Of a DNA stretch of 64,000 nucleotides, positions 1 to 11,266 are shown in pieces (within the stretch, counting starts at the first letter, position 1; every line of letters begins with the position of its first letter). The notes below the pieces were generated by a model, which had not been told where the DNA came from, searched no databases, and saw only the letters and a list, made by a program, of their open reading frames with translations. The position numbers and the translations under genes were made by a program. Location: assembly GCA_963920685.1 (NCBI GenBank), contig OY987326.1, forward strand, positions 83,248,103 to 83,312,102, in the 5' to 3' direction. Source of the DNA: Polydrusus tereticollis (lineage: Eukaryota; Arthropoda; Insecta; Coleoptera; Curculionidae).

Positions 1-1890
1 TTGATTGTTGGATGGGTTGTGTAGGGGGTTGTTTGGGTGACGCATCCTGGTGATGGACCGTAGGGTTGTTGTTTCTGCTATTTGGAGGTTCTTCAGTGCT
101 GGACTTCGACAGTTCAGATACAGCGGGTGGCAATATTCTAGGAGTGGTCGACAGATTGACTGATATATGTGGGCTGCAGTCTTAAGTGATATGCCCTGAT
201 TTTTGTAGGTTGGACTTCGAAAGTGTTTACTTTTTGTCACACATTTTTTTTAACACTCTTTGTGTGCTGATTAAAATTTAGCTTGTAGTCCATTGTGATG
301 CCTAGATATTTGGCTGTAGGTTGTGGTTTTACAGCAAGATTGTTGATCGTGATTGTAGGAGAGTTCTGGTTTATGGTGTGATTGAATATTACAAGTTGAG
401 ATTTGAGAGGGTTGGGTTTTAGTCTCCATAAGTTGAACCAAGCCATAGTATTATTCATTAAAGCTTGCAGTGAATCTATTGTGGATCTGATATTTGTGTT
501 GTGACTAATCAGTGCAGTGTCATCAGCAAATTAAAAGATGTATAGTTTCCTGTCCATAAGTTCTGAACCGTTATATTGATAGTTATATATATATCATGGC
601 AGTAAATGTTGTAAAGTAAAGGAGATAACGGGGAACCCTGGGGTACACCTTGGTGTGGAGTGAAGCACTTTGATAGATGTTTGCGTAGTTTAATTTGAAG
701 GCTTCTGTGTTATAAATAATCTTTAATTAATATTACCAAATACTTGGGACAGTTAAGTTTCCAGAGTTTATAAAGCAATCCACCATGCCACACACTATCA
801 AATGCTTTGTTTATGTCCAGAAATATAGCCGCACTACGTTGGCCCTTGAGTTTAGCGGCCTGTGTATTAGAAGTTATAATTGTAACTGGAAGAGTAGTGA
901 AACTTTTTTCTTTGAATCCGAACTAATAGACAGGGATGTGTTCTTCTAAGTAGTGTTGTAATCTATTTTTAATTATAATTTCTAAAGTACCGGCAAGAGC
1001 GTGATTGGTCGAAACGTATTTATTTGGGAATGACCTGCGTTGGGTTTAGGGATGGTTATTATTCGACCTTTTTTCCAGATGTTGGGAAATTTTTGTTGTT
1101 TTATACAAAAATTATAGATTTGTATAATTTTCTGGTGTATGCCATAGTCCAGATTTCTTATTATATTTTTTGTGACGAAATCGCAGCCTGGTGATGTCGA
1201 TTTACCAGAATTGATTATATTAAAATATGTAGCCTCCTCTATATCTTCTATTTCTAAAAAATTCAAAAAACACAAACTTATAATAAGTTCGTGCATAGAA
1301 TTGTCCCTTATCCTTTCCGTCAGACCCAATCCTTGGACGCGTTTCGCCGTTTACGGCTCTTCAGCAAGGCTCCGGGTCTGACGAAATTTCTTTCTCACTA
1401 GTGGTGGTAAAAAACTGTTCGCTCCATCTTGTTACACTGTCCATGTTTTCGATATTATACTGTGGGTCATTGTCTATGGAGTATGCTTGGTAAAAATAAT
1501 CAGCAAAAGCTTCTGCTTTTTCTTTATCATCGTTGATTTGTCGTCCATTGATTGATAATGTAGGAATAGTTGTATTTGTTTTGTATTTTGTTTCCTTTTT
1601 TATTTCATACTAATAATGTTTACCCTTTTGTTTGTTTATATTGTTACAGGTTGTAATCCACTTATTTTCTCGGTATTGTTGTATCATTTCTTGAATGCAT
1701 TTATTATGTTCATTCAGGCATCTTTTAAATTGAGGGTTTCTGTCGATTAGGTATTCTCTATACATTTCATTTTTCTTACTAATATAATTCAGTTTTAAAC
1801 AAGCTTCTGAGAAATATGTAATACCTTTTTTTATTCTTAATATTAGGCACGAAATTTACGTTTTATTAAAAAAATATATATTTATTATTA
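1..1890 (-). pseudogene. Jockey-clade LINE reverse transcriptase, decayed
   Basis: Reverse transcriptase of a non-LTR retrotransposon, which in the family copies element RNA at a nicked target. On the minus strand, fragments appear in order: a pre-RT segment (about 1800-1640), the N-terminal RT block with SPGCDFV and PKPN followed by FRPITLLPVL (1329-982), a QGVPQGSPLSPLL block (about 690-620), an FADD-type active-site region (about 530-500), and a C-terminal block with KYLGITMDYKLNFNQHT (458-237). Frameshifts and stops separate the blocks, so no protein is made. The 3' end lies beyond the window edge. A hammerhead-bearing repeat at about 1280-1390 interrupts it. Jockey-like assignment rests on these motifs; another Jockey-superfamily clade is possible. 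Confidence 0.8.
1319..1382 (-). ncRNA. Type I hammerhead ribozyme, intact core
   Basis: Self-cleaving RNA motif on the minus strand. In order it shows CAGACCC (outer stem I), an internal loop, CCTTG (inner stem I), the core box CTGAAGA, stem II GCCG-TAAA-CGGC, the core box GAAA, stem III CGCG, the cleavage triplet GTC, then CAAGG and GGGTCTG closing stem I. Every invariant core position of CUGANGA and GAAA is present. Stem III is a 4-nt palindrome with no loop, as in hammerheads thought to work as dimers. Related units lie at 18049-18108 and 61519-61582. It sits inside a LINE, in a repeat unit of about 110 bp. Confidence 0.8.
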
Positions 1891-2722
1891 GTAGGCCATG
1901 ACGGATATTTAAAAAAACTGTTACTGGTTATCAAGTTGTGTTTTACTACGTAAAATATTAGAAACAAATACTGAATATTTGTACAACTTCCTCATAAATA
2001 TTGCTCAAATTGTTCTCCATTATGCTTTAGACATGTTTCACACATAGTTCTTATTCTTAATAAATTTAAAATAATAAAAGGCCCCATTTGTAACTCCCTA
2101 AATGCTCTTTCAGTGGCATTTCCTAAATCTGCAAATGTTTTTTATTAAATAGAATAAATTTTATTTTCTAGGTATCCCCACAAAAAGAAATCCAAAACCG
2201 ACAAGTCCAGTGACCTTGGTAACCATCTTACACGTCCAATAATTCCAGTCCAGTGGCCTGGAAAATTATTGTTTAAGTAGGCCCTGATAATTAGCTTATT
2301 GTGAGCGGGTGCTCCGTCTTGCTGCAGATGCAAGTTATTGAGACCCGCTAAGGGCACGTCTTCTATTATAAATTATTTTGCTTCCTAGTATAAAACATGA
2401 AACGTTAAAGCCAAACCTGCCTTGCCGTTCGAGTGGAAATATTACATGCTGATTTTTCTGAGACCTGTCGTCTTTCGGTATATCTACAAGTACAAGTTTG
2501 CATTTTCTGACATAATTAGGACACACTAATTTTATACTCTGACAGAAACTAAAGAAATTTTTAATATGACATAAATGACTGTGTTCTTTTCTTTTTTTAA
2601 ATACCCGTCATGGCCTACTAACAAAAAATGTATATTTTTTAGTAAAACGTAAATTTCGTGCTTAATATTAAAAATAAAAAAAAAGTTATATATATTTCTG
2701 AGAAGCTTATTATGAACTGAAT
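1785..2722 (-). mobile_element. Mariner-type remnant with inverted ends
   Basis: Inverted arms at about 1785-1905 and 2605-2722 bound an internal mariner-like segment. The innermost match is GTAGGCCATGACGG near 1890 and its complement near 2620, flanked by TA. Matching extends outward through an AT-rich stretch containing GCACGAAATTTACG. The body carries a broken transposase on the minus strand. Whether the outer arms belong to the same element or to an older host repeat is unclear. Confidence 0.6.
2145..2526 (-). pseudogene. Mariner transposase C-terminal fragment
   Basis: Remnant of a DDE/D transposase. Two overlapping minus-strand frames carry GRFGFNV (strand preceding the catalytic core), LQQDGAPAHN (second catalytic Asp) and LDLSVLDFFLWGYLENKIYS (third catalytic Asp region). 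The N-terminal DNA-binding half and first catalytic Asp are missing and the frame shifts near 2340. The motifs are close to those in the open transposase at 33577-34641, so the elements are probably related. Confidence 0.75.
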
Positions 2723-3118
2723 TATACTATTAAAAAATATATAGGGTGACCAATTTAAAAAAAGAAAAAAGTTTTTTTTTTCTCGGAAACTATTGAACAT
2801 AGAAAAATATAAATCTGAGTACGTCACTGGATTCTACGTAAAAAACTATAAAAAGAACATTTGTTTTCTCTTTGAGACGCTACAGGGTAACCTAAATATG
2901 GGAGTGTCCCAAAATGTAAAATTTTCAAAAACATCACGTATATCAAAAACAAGGAGGACTAGAAAAATTCTGATTGCAGGTCGATTGTTTCACAAAAAAG
3001 TAGCACTGTGCTGCGAAAACCGTAGCCTTCTATTTTTACCAATAACGGAAACACCACATAAAACCATCGAAAACTGAACACTCTGTCCGCTGTGGACACT
3101 TTAAAAACTACATGTTAT
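2723..3118. repeat. Decayed arm of a mariner-type foldback
   Basis: No gene is recognised; an open frame at 2793-3077 shows no known motif. The stretch resembles the interior arms of the foldbacks at 4403-5786 and 32891-35521: a GGGTGAC start, then TACGTCACTGGATTCTACG, then TACAGGGTAACC. It is probably one eroded arm of that repeat family. Confidence 0.45.
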
Positions 3119-3120
3119 TA

Positions 3121-3940
3121 TACAGGGTGTTACTTAATCATAGGCCGTAATTCCAAGAGAGCATTCCTGAACCAAATTCAATTAGAAAAGTTCATATAAA
3201 TATGTACCCTAAAAAGTCTGGCTTTGAAATTAAGTATAGGGTGTCAAATTTTGAAAAAAAATCGGTTTTTTATTAATGTATCGAAGATCCTCTTGCCCAT
3301 TTTGGTGAAATTTGGCAGTGTTGTTCGTTGTGAAAACACGCTAAGTTAGCACTAAATAGATGTCAATTATGAATTTCAGTGCAGTCTCACGCCACTGACA
3401 TGTTTAAAAATTTTATATTGTTTTCGGGTTAAGCAGCTAAAAGTACAACTTTTTTATCTCTTGGTATTTTTTCGTGTCTTACTTCGTTTTCAAGAAAAAG
3501 AATAAAAGCCACTTCATTGCATGTCCAAAATTTTTTTTTCTCGAAAACGAAGCACGATGCGAAAAAAATATCAGGAGATAAAAAAGTTGTACTTTCAGCT
3601 GCTTAACCGGAAAACAATATAATTTTTTTTAACAAGTCAGTGGCGTACATTTTTTTGTCAATATTATTTGTTAGACTGCCTCCCGGGATGCCACTGGAAC
3701 TCATAATTATCATCTAGTTAGCGCCTCATCACAGCGAACAATACTGCCAAATTTCACCAAAATTGGCAAGAGGATCTTTGAGATATTAATAAAAACCCGA
3801 TTTTTTTTTTTAAGTTTGACACTCTGTATTTATTCAAAACGAGACTTTTTAGGACATATGTTTATATTAACTTTTCTACTAGAATTTGGTTCAGGAATAC
3901 GCCCTTGGAATTACAGTCTATCGTTTAGTAACACCCTGTA
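3121..3940. mobile_element. Foldback MITE with TACAGGGTGTTAC ends
   Basis: Nearly the whole segment is an imperfect palindrome centred near 3530. It begins TACAGGGTGTTAC and ends with the complement, flanked by TA. Internal paired blocks include the stretch around 3300 (CAAGAGGATCTT on the opposite arm) and around 3430 against 3600 (TTAAGCAGCT). There is no coding capacity. CAGGGTG termini with TA duplications are typical of IS630/Tc1/mariner non-autonomous elements; that assignment is inferred. Confidence 0.75.
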
Positions 3941-4402
3941 TATTTATGAAAATAATTTAAAGCTACAAAATATCATTTATTTAGTATACGACTCGAAACA
4001 TTTTTTGGGACGTAAACTAATACTTATAACATTTCTCGCAAATGAAATTGGCCTTTTTGCTACACTGTTTACATCTCCTGAGAGTTTGACCGTATAGCAA
4101 AATAATATGTTCAATATTTTTATATCTTAGTTAGTTTTCCAAATTTTTGGCGAAAATAGGTCAGTACCATTTTTGTTACCGGATTCTGGTCCTGTACGCG
4201 GCCTATAAATTATCCATTTTTTCAACACCGCTCATTCCATGGTTGTAATTTGTCACCATTTCTGGTTAGTCAAATTGTTTTTTGTTTTCGACTCCCGTCC
4301 TCATCTGGAAATTTCGACAACACTGTTATCCGAAAAATAGGATGTTACTGCAACAACTTTGTTATCTTTCCATTTTACAAGTAAAACAGATTAACTACTT
4401 GT
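3941..4402. other. No gene recognised
   Basis: AT-rich sequence between two foldbacks. No coding motif or RNA structure stands out. Confidence 0.5.
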
Positions 4403-5786
4403 ATGCAGAGGGTGTCCATTTTTCGATGGAATTGTAGGGTATCTCGATAACTAGAAAATATTGAGACTTGCGGGTTTTACATTAATGCACTACTTTTTAG
4501 TGAAACAAAAGATGGCGCAAACAGAACTATCATAGCTTTCTTACTTTTTAAGCTACGGTGTGTTTTCGAAAATGTTGCCTTTTCGATCACCCCCTGTAAT
4601 TCGGTTACCCTTTAACTTATCAAAAAATTGAAAATTGTTTCTGATACAGTTTTTTAAGTAGAATTTAGCGGCATACTTACTTTTTTTTCTGGGAGTCTTA
4701 CTTTTTGAGATTTAAGGCAAACATATTATTTTTTAATGAAACACTCTAAATATTATTCTCTTATTTCATTGCGCTATTTTCAAGCTTTTCAAAAATATAT
4801 AAAAGTTGATAGTTATTATTAACAATAAACGCACAAATCGAAGAATTTAGAAAAGTAGGGTAGTGGTATTTATTTATTAATTTGTTAGACAAGATTTTAT
4901 TCCTCCGAGATCTTTTTCTACGACTTTACAAAATCTTCTAGTGCCTCAACAAAAGCCATGACGTTCATTTCGTCCCTTTCGCGATTCTCTTTTATTATAT
5001 ATAATTTAGGACATTTCGGTCTCGGTTCTATAAATTTTTATAAATGATCGCTTCCTAGTTAAATTAATTTTTAAACTTGAACATGTTACTTGATTGGGCT
5101 GCCTTCTCTCTGGATATCTATGAAAGTAAGAAATCTTATTAGTTAGATATTTAAATTATAAGATTTTAAGTTTTCCTATTTTCGTTGAACTCTATAAAGC
5201 AAACTTAACATGTATGCCATTTTTTTTTAATTTTTGTTTGTTTAAAACGTTATTTTTATCTATACATTTTGCCAAATAGACATGTCAGATAGATATTGCT
5301 TTGTTCGTTTCAATGGTTTCATGGCCTATTCTACCCTAATTTTCTAAATGTTTTGTTTTGTGCGTTTATTGGAAATAGTAACTGTCGACAATTATATATT
5401 TTTCAAACGCATAAAAATAGCTAAATCAAATAAGACAGAAATATACAGGGTGTTCTAAAAAAAAACATATGCTTACCTTATATCTCAAAAAGTAAGACAC
5501 CCAGGAAAAATTAAGTACGCCACTGAATTCTACTTAAAGAACCCCTCTAAGAAACAGTTCTCAATTTTTTAATAAGTTGAAGTGTAACCGAAATGCAGGG
5601 GGTGGTCGAAAAGGCAACATTTTCGAAAACACTCCGTAGCTTAGAAACTAAGCAGGCTATGACAATTCTGTTGGCAGCATCTTCTATCTCACGAAAAAAT
5701 AGTGCAGTAATGTAAAACCCGCAAGTCTCTATCTTTACTAGTTACCGAGATACCCTGCAATTACATCGAAAAATGGACACCCTGTA
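4403..5786. mobile_element. Long foldback element, mariner-like ends
   Basis: Long inverted arms: about 4403-4800 pairs with about 5440-5786. The outer match is GGGTGTCCATTTTTCGATG and its complement; internal matching blocks include the pair around GCGGGTTTTACATTA (about 4470 and 5720) and TTTTCGAAAATGTTGCC (about 4565 and 5620). The central ~640 bp shows no open reading frame of note. The MULE that follows used this element's right end as its target. Confidence 0.75.
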
Positions 5787-7711
5787 CTTTTAGGAGCGGC
5801 TAATGTTCCTAGGAAAAACCGGTGTTGCCAAGTCAGGCATATTATAGAAATAAGAATATGCAACCTCCACACATTGTTTTTTTGCGCCTCATAATAGAAA
5901 TTCAAATGCATATATTTTGAAATATCGCCTACGTATTTTAGAATTGCTGAGATCACAATTTTTTTACTTACGACTGCATTGTGACCCGTTTTTTTTTCTT
6001 TATAGATTTCTAATCTGTACTGCAGAGTTTTTCGTAATTTTGAGATTTAGAGGTTTTATAGTGTAAAAATGATCCAGCAAAATGCATATAGATTGTGAGT
6101 TGACTTCTGTTTTTATGGGAATAATTTTGATGCTTTTAAATTTTATATTTTTCATAAAAATTCATAGTTGCTGAACAAATCAAAAACATATAATTTTTTA
6201 ATATTATGGGCAAACTAGGTGTATGTTTATTTTAGGAACCATAAAAAAAAAGGGTAATGCATTACTCTTTATTTTATCTTAAAATATACAATAAAAAATC
6301 TAAATACTAAAAAAACTAAATTAAACATGAAAAACTAATCTATTAGCTAAAAAATTATTACAAATAAATGATCATTCATATTGCTTTTTAAAGCCAATTT
6401 TTCATTATAATTTGGTTTCTTAAAGATTCGTTCACTTTTCTTACTTTTATTTTTTGTTGAAAAAAAACTTATTTGTTTTTTAATGTTTTTATTTGAAGGC
6501 TCGTATAATGTCTCCTTATGTGTTTTTGTGGGTAATTCCACTGAAAGAGAGTCAACTATGTTAGCAATTCTCAAATGTTTTGCAACGAGATTAACTTGTT
6601 CATATGAATAATTATCATTTTTGATTTTGTCAACAATTTTTAGAGCACCTGCTTCTACTTCCTCTTTTAGCTTGGATAATTTTTTGGTATCAATACTTTT
6701 GATCAGTGTTTTAACATTAGCCTGTACATCATGATTTATTTGAGGTGCATCTAAATTTGCAGTGGTTTGTTTACTGTTTAATATAAAAAAAATAATATGT
6801 TTACATAATGTTGCACGTATAACAAAATCGATACAACTACAATTACAAGAATGGATGCAAATATGGCAAAAAGTACATTTAACTTGACAGCAAACTTTTT
6901 CTGCCTCTATTTTTATTGTAAACCGTTCATTAGTATTAATATTTTTTACAATACCCTCATTTGATGTGTGCGATTCCAATTTATAGTCAACAGCAGTTAA
7001 GGCTGCCCTATGTCTTCAATGTATTTCGGTAAGATAATTTGTTGTTTTTCCTTTAGTAAGTTTAATTAACCTTTCGACTGTCTTATCCCTAATAAATTTT
7101 AACAACATATGTATACTTTTGTCAAGCCTTTTAATTTTTTTCCCATCAAAATAAAAATATTTTAGTGCCCGATGCATACTCTCCAAATGCATATTTGTAT
7201 TAACGTTACAGTGCTTTCGAAAGACATATGCCCATTGTGTTTTGATAGGAAAATAATTGTTTAAAAAGTAATTCCTAAAATCTGCTAAAGCATTAGTATT
7301 ACTTAAATATTTTAAAAACATTTCCAACTCTTTTTCAAATTCAGTTTCATCGAGTAGGTACTGAATGTATTTTAAAGTTTTATAAACCATCTGTCTTTGA
7401 TCTTTATCCACAATTTTATCCAAATTAATTTGCCAACAACGGTCAACATGCCACGCACACAGAAGGTGATACTAAACAGGTCCCATTATTATACACCAAG
7501 CATTATAAAATGCAGGAGCAATGTCACTCATAATCACTTTCGCTTTGATTTCTCCAGCTTTTTCTCTTATCTTTGAAAAAAATACTTGGTAAATGTATGT
7601 ATCTTTACGGTTAGAGTACATGCATGCCACGGGGAATCCCTCACCAAATTCATCTATAACCATAACTGTTGTCATCTCGAAGTTATAGGAATTTAGCCCA
7701 TGGGTACCATC

Positions 7712-7723
7712 TATAGTAATTAT
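7712..7723. repeat. 12-bp target duplication, left copy
   Basis: TATAGTAATTAT here is repeated exactly at 8643-8654. The two copies bracket the PLE-derived insertion and lie at the point where the MULE transposase frame breaks, just before DGTHG. Confidence 0.85.
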
Positions 7724-7828
7724 AATTTTGAAGAAGTAGCCCATACTTGCAGTGGAGTGTAGGTAATAAATTAAAACAACACTTCTGTCTTCCTCCACAA
7801 ATAATATATATTTTTGAAAATTTAACGA

Positions 7829-7871
7829 TTGCCCCTACATCGACTATATATACAGTCATCTTCAGGGGAAC
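7829..7871 (-). ncRNA. Hammerhead motif, damaged core
   Basis: Minus-strand partner of the motif at 8536-8580. It keeps GTTCCC, CTGAAGA and stem II GACT/AGTC, but a small deletion has removed most of the GAAAC box (GATG instead of GAAACATG). It should not cleave. Confidence 0.65.
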
Positions 7872-8535
7872 TATATCGAGTGTAAAATGGGATCCAATAG
7901 TTGTCTCAAATTAATGAGTACAACATTTAATATCCTAGCAAGTGAAATTTGTGTAGTTGAAGACTAGCTTGAGGTAACTCAGAGTTGTGGATATGTAAGT
8001 CAGCACATTTTAGTTATTTAAAAATTTTTTTTTTATAAGTTAAGTTAAACGTGGTAGTGGTTCGCACGAAATTTCGTTTCTCTTTTAAAATTTTTTAAAA
8101 AACTTAAAAAAATTCTTTTTCTTATTATCACAATGCGGTTCTATTTAAACCCATAGGGGCTTAGCCCCCATTCTACTTTATTTAATTTATAATAATACAC
8201 TAAGAACATAAAATTTCATAATTTTATAAAATAACTTAAAAAATTTTTTCTTTCTTTTCTTTTTTGGTTTCTCCACATAAACCATGTTATAATATAAATA
8301 TATTAATCATTAAAATTTATTTTCACACCATGCTCATTAAATATAACTGAATTTTCTCACTTTTATCAACATAAAAAAATATTTTTTAAATAACTAAAAT
8401 GTGCTGACTTACATATCCACAACTTTGAGTTACCTCAAGCTAGTCTTCAACTACACAAATTTCACTTGCTATGATATTAAATGTTGTACTCATTAATTTG
8501 AGACAACTATTGGATCCCATTTTACACTCGATATA

Positions 8536-8580
8536 GTTCCCCTGAAGATGACTGTATATATAGTCGAAACATGTAGGGAC
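8536..8580 (+). ncRNA. Type I hammerhead ribozyme, intact core
   Basis: In order: GTTCCC (stem I), CTGAAGA, stem II GACT...AGTC, GAAA, palindromic stem III CATG, cleavage triplet GTA, and GGGAC closing stem I with one bulged U. All invariant core bases are present. It lies about 60 bp from the outer end of the insertion's right arm. Confidence 0.78.
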
Positions 8581-8642
8581 AATCGTTAAATTTTCAAAAA
8601 TATATATTATTTGTGGAGGAAGACAGAAGTGTTGTTTTAATT

Positions 8643-8654
8643 TATAGTAATTAT
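8643..8654. repeat. 12-bp target duplication, right copy
   Basis: Exact repeat of 7712-7723, marking the right boundary of the PLE-derived insertion. Confidence 0.85.
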
Positions 8655-9603
8655 GTTATTTCCAAACGTCTTCAAAACCTGCTACTGTGATTCTGTTAAT
8701 AAAATAATACAGAAATCCTTTTCCTCCAAATTAAACTCACTGCATAGATTACCTTGAGGTTTATAGTACACAACAGGATTCAAATCACTTTTTAAACACT
8801 CCGATACAAAAAGATGTACACTAGTTGCATCATCATATGTCTACATCCATCATTGATGCTAATGTTATAGGCTGATTTTATATTGTTTATATTCTTGCGT
8901 ACCAATAGATCAACCCTATTTAATTTGTCTTCAATGCAAACTGCGTTTTTTGATGTGTTCAGTAATGATCATAACTCACGACACTACTTTTTAAATTATG
9001 TACTTCACGTCGGTGACGATTCAGCGAACTTTGCGTTGCAAAGAGTTTTTCACATTGAAAACAAAACACTGCCATAGTTAATACGAAAAATAAGTTAAAT
9101 TAACTAAAAACATCTAACAGCAATAAACACGTAGGAGGTATAAAATGCAAATCAGGAAACCCGTTGCAAATCAAAACAGCAGCACCAAACGAAATGCAAA
9201 TAAAACATATAATTTTACATAACCACACATTTTCGTTAGCCAAATAAATTTGGCAACATCGGTTTTCTCTAGGAACTTTATCCGCTCCTGTACTTCTTGG
9301 TTTCTTGTTCCATTCCTTTTTATCAGGAAATTAACAAAGCTTAAATCCGGTTCTCAGGAATAGTTTCCATAGCACAAATTTATAGATGTGCCAGATGCTC
9401 AAGTGATGCTATACCTACTTATAAAAGAGTTAACATCTTTTAACCTAAGTTTGAACTAATATCAGAATAAGAAGCATCCGAAGAGATATGACGACATCTA
9501 CACCAGAGTCAAAGCGAGTTTCGTTAGTGGTTTTGCCGGTATATATGTCAAGCGTAACGCAATATACACTACTGCTCCATAGAAGCTGAATCTAATGCGC
9601 CTC

Positions 9604-10135
9604 CCTTTTATACAGGGTCGTTGGGATGTATGGAAACGGTCGATTACATCTTGAAGTACAACAGCTAGCAAAAAATATTCAATGCAAAAGTTTTAGGGTT
9701 TTTTATAATCTATTAGAATTGAAAAAAATTAAGTATACAGGATTAGTCAGAAAGCCGTAGAGAAATAAAGTTACTTTTTTTTTTTAATGGAACATCCTAT
9801 ATCTCAGAATATTTTTGGATTATACATAAAATTACAATTATTTTTTATTAAGTGCATTATAAGTCTAAACCTAACAGTTTCTAAGATATCGACTTTTGAA
9901 AAAAGACATTTTTGAATTTTGACAGCTTCTAGCTTTCTAACGGTATGCCATAAAGCAAAACGGCTTACATGTTCCTATCTTACTTTTTTATTATCTTCCC
10001 AAAAATACCAACTTCCGGTTAAACCGGAAGTACTATATTTCCGTTTTTTGAGCTACATTCGGTTAAACCGGAAGTTGGCACTTCTAGAAAGATAGTTAGA
10101 AACTACCTACGATAGGGACATGTAAGCCGTTTTAC
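9604..10135. repeat. Dispersed repeat shared with 49935-50310
   Basis: The stretch from about 9755 to 10060 is closely similar, in inverted orientation, to 49980-50290. Shared landmarks are ACATCCTATATCTCAGAATA, CGGCTTACATGT and AACTTCCGGTTAAACCGGAAGT. It is internally palindromic around 10040, where two AACCGGAAGT blocks face each other. It begins TACAGGGTCG at 9611. It adjoins the 3' end of the Crypton recombinase, so it may be the Crypton's end or a foldback beside it. Confidence 0.65.
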
Positions 10136-11136
10136 TCTTAGACGATGGGGATGGCATCGGTTGCAGGTCGCATAAAGATGACGATGACGTTGACGGCAAC
10201 GGTTGTCATTTGTAGATGAAAAAATTTTATTCGATATGTTTTTCTTCTGATTCTCGGAGTCCTCCAAATAGCCCTCAGCGACAGTAGTAGACTTCCAGCC
10301 ACCGAGGCGTTTTATGTTGGTTATCCCTTCACCTAAGTCTGCTAGGAACGTTGCCGAAGAACGTCTGAAGCTGTGTTCTGTATAACGGTCCGGGTCAGGT
10401 AGGCGCAAATATGCAGTAATATCTGCTGGCATCTTACCAAAAGTGCTTACGCCAACGCATTGAACTAAGCATTTTCCTTTCTTATAATTAATAAAAAAAG
10501 CGGCGGTGCGGAGTGGTAGGTGGTCGTAAATTGGCGTACTTTCTGTACAACATCAAATAGGTTCCATTATTTATTTCTTCAGATAAAACAAATGATCTTG
10601 ACGAATTATTTTTGGAATCAGAAATTTTCACAACAATTAGATTGCCTTTATCTTGAATGTCGTCGACAGTGATATTTACAAGCTCCGCTCTACGGAGAAC
10701 ACCAGCCAGAGCAAAAATGGTAGTTACTTTAATCATCAGGTATACCTCATCAGGGGCTAGCATAACCTTGGATATATTTTCTTTGGTAAAAACCTGCTCT
10801 TTCTGTGCTCGAAAACCAACATATTTTTGTTTGAGAAACGACGTTAACTTATAACTTTATAACGTTATCCAAATTTTGTTTTATTTTTACTAGACTTTTT
10901 ACCATCGAATAGCGGGACCATAATGTATTAGATTTCAAAACCTTACTTAGGTCTGAAAAATACGCCAGAAATACGTCTTCCTTATGGGTTTTCGTCCCTT
11001 TCTCCTTACACCATGTAACAAAATGTTCGTATTGCTTTTCATACCTTAGTCTGGATTAGGCCGGTAACAGCTCGGAATTTACTTTATCTGCAGCCTTCAA
11101 AATGTCTTCGGGAAGTTCTTCGTCGGATGAATCCAT
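10103..11136 (-). pseudogene. Crypton-type tyrosine recombinase, lightly damaged
   Basis: Crypton transposons move with a tyrosine recombinase instead of a DDE enzyme. Reading on the minus strand from an ATG at 11136, the N-terminal part has EELPEDILKAADKVNSELLP and YEHFVTWCKEKGTKT, typical of the core-binding domain. The catalytic half gives GVLRRAELVNITVDDI (first catalytic Arg, about 10700), HSFRRSSATFL (His-x-x-Arg, about 10370) and GWKSTTVAEGYLEDS (Tyr nucleophile, about 10275). An in-frame stop follows NSELLP, and shifts occur near 10800 and 10490. All three catalytic signatures survive. The CryptonI/A subgroup is not resolved. Confidence 0.8.
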
Positions 11137-11266
11137 TAAATATTGCTTTGGTTTGGTTTAATTTAGAAAAAGACTGTATACTGTCACTTCGAAGACGCTT
11201 TGAACAACTTTGACGTTTTACTAACAATGACACGCTTTGGTTATCATAGCAAATGATATCAAGCAA

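Larger units (their letters stand above)
7724..8642. mobile_element. Non-coding PLE-type insertion with inverted arms
   Basis: An insertion in the MULE transposase, bounded by a perfect 12-bp duplication. It starts with a 43-nt unpaired tail (7724-7766, containing ATACTTGCAGTGGAG). Two inverted arms follow, about 7767-8030 and 8380-8642, separated by a ~350-bp AT-rich spacer that includes a short GC-rich patch. Each arm carries a hammerhead motif near its outer end, on opposite strands. No reverse transcriptase is present. The tail resembles those of the PLEs at 14000-16443 and 54389-56057, so it is probably a non-autonomous PLE derivative. Confidence 0.75.
6347..9078 (-). pseudogene. MULE transposase, broken and interrupted
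   Basis: Cut-and-paste transposase of the Mutator superfamily. The N-terminus near 9075 has a C2H2-like finger (FQCEKLFATQSSLNRHRREVH). After several breaks comes a segment ending KTFGNNIITI (about 8650), then the PLE-derived insertion, then DGTHG with the first catalytic Asp (about 7700), MSDIAPAFYNAW with the second Asp (about 7520), NMHLESMHRALKY with the likely catalytic Glu (about 7180), and a C-terminal SWIM-type zinc finger (CNCSCIDFV...LCKHI, about 6830). Stops and frameshifts lie near 7430, 7000 and 8690. The DDE plus SWIM order is diagnostic for MULEs. It is inactive as read. Confidence 0.85.
5792..9288 (-). mobile_element. MULE (Mutator-like) DNA transposon
   Basis: The terminal inverted repeats are about 45 bp: the left starts AGGAGCGGCTAATGTTCC and the right end is its near-complement, both running inward to TTGCCAA. 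Nine-base flanking duplications, TGTACTTTT at 5783-5791 and TGTACTTCT at 9289-9297 (one mismatch), fit the 8-9 bp duplication typical of MULEs. The body holds a broken transposase on the minus strand and a 919-bp PLE-derived insertion at 7724-8642. Without that insertion the element would be about 2.6 kb. Confidence 0.85.
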
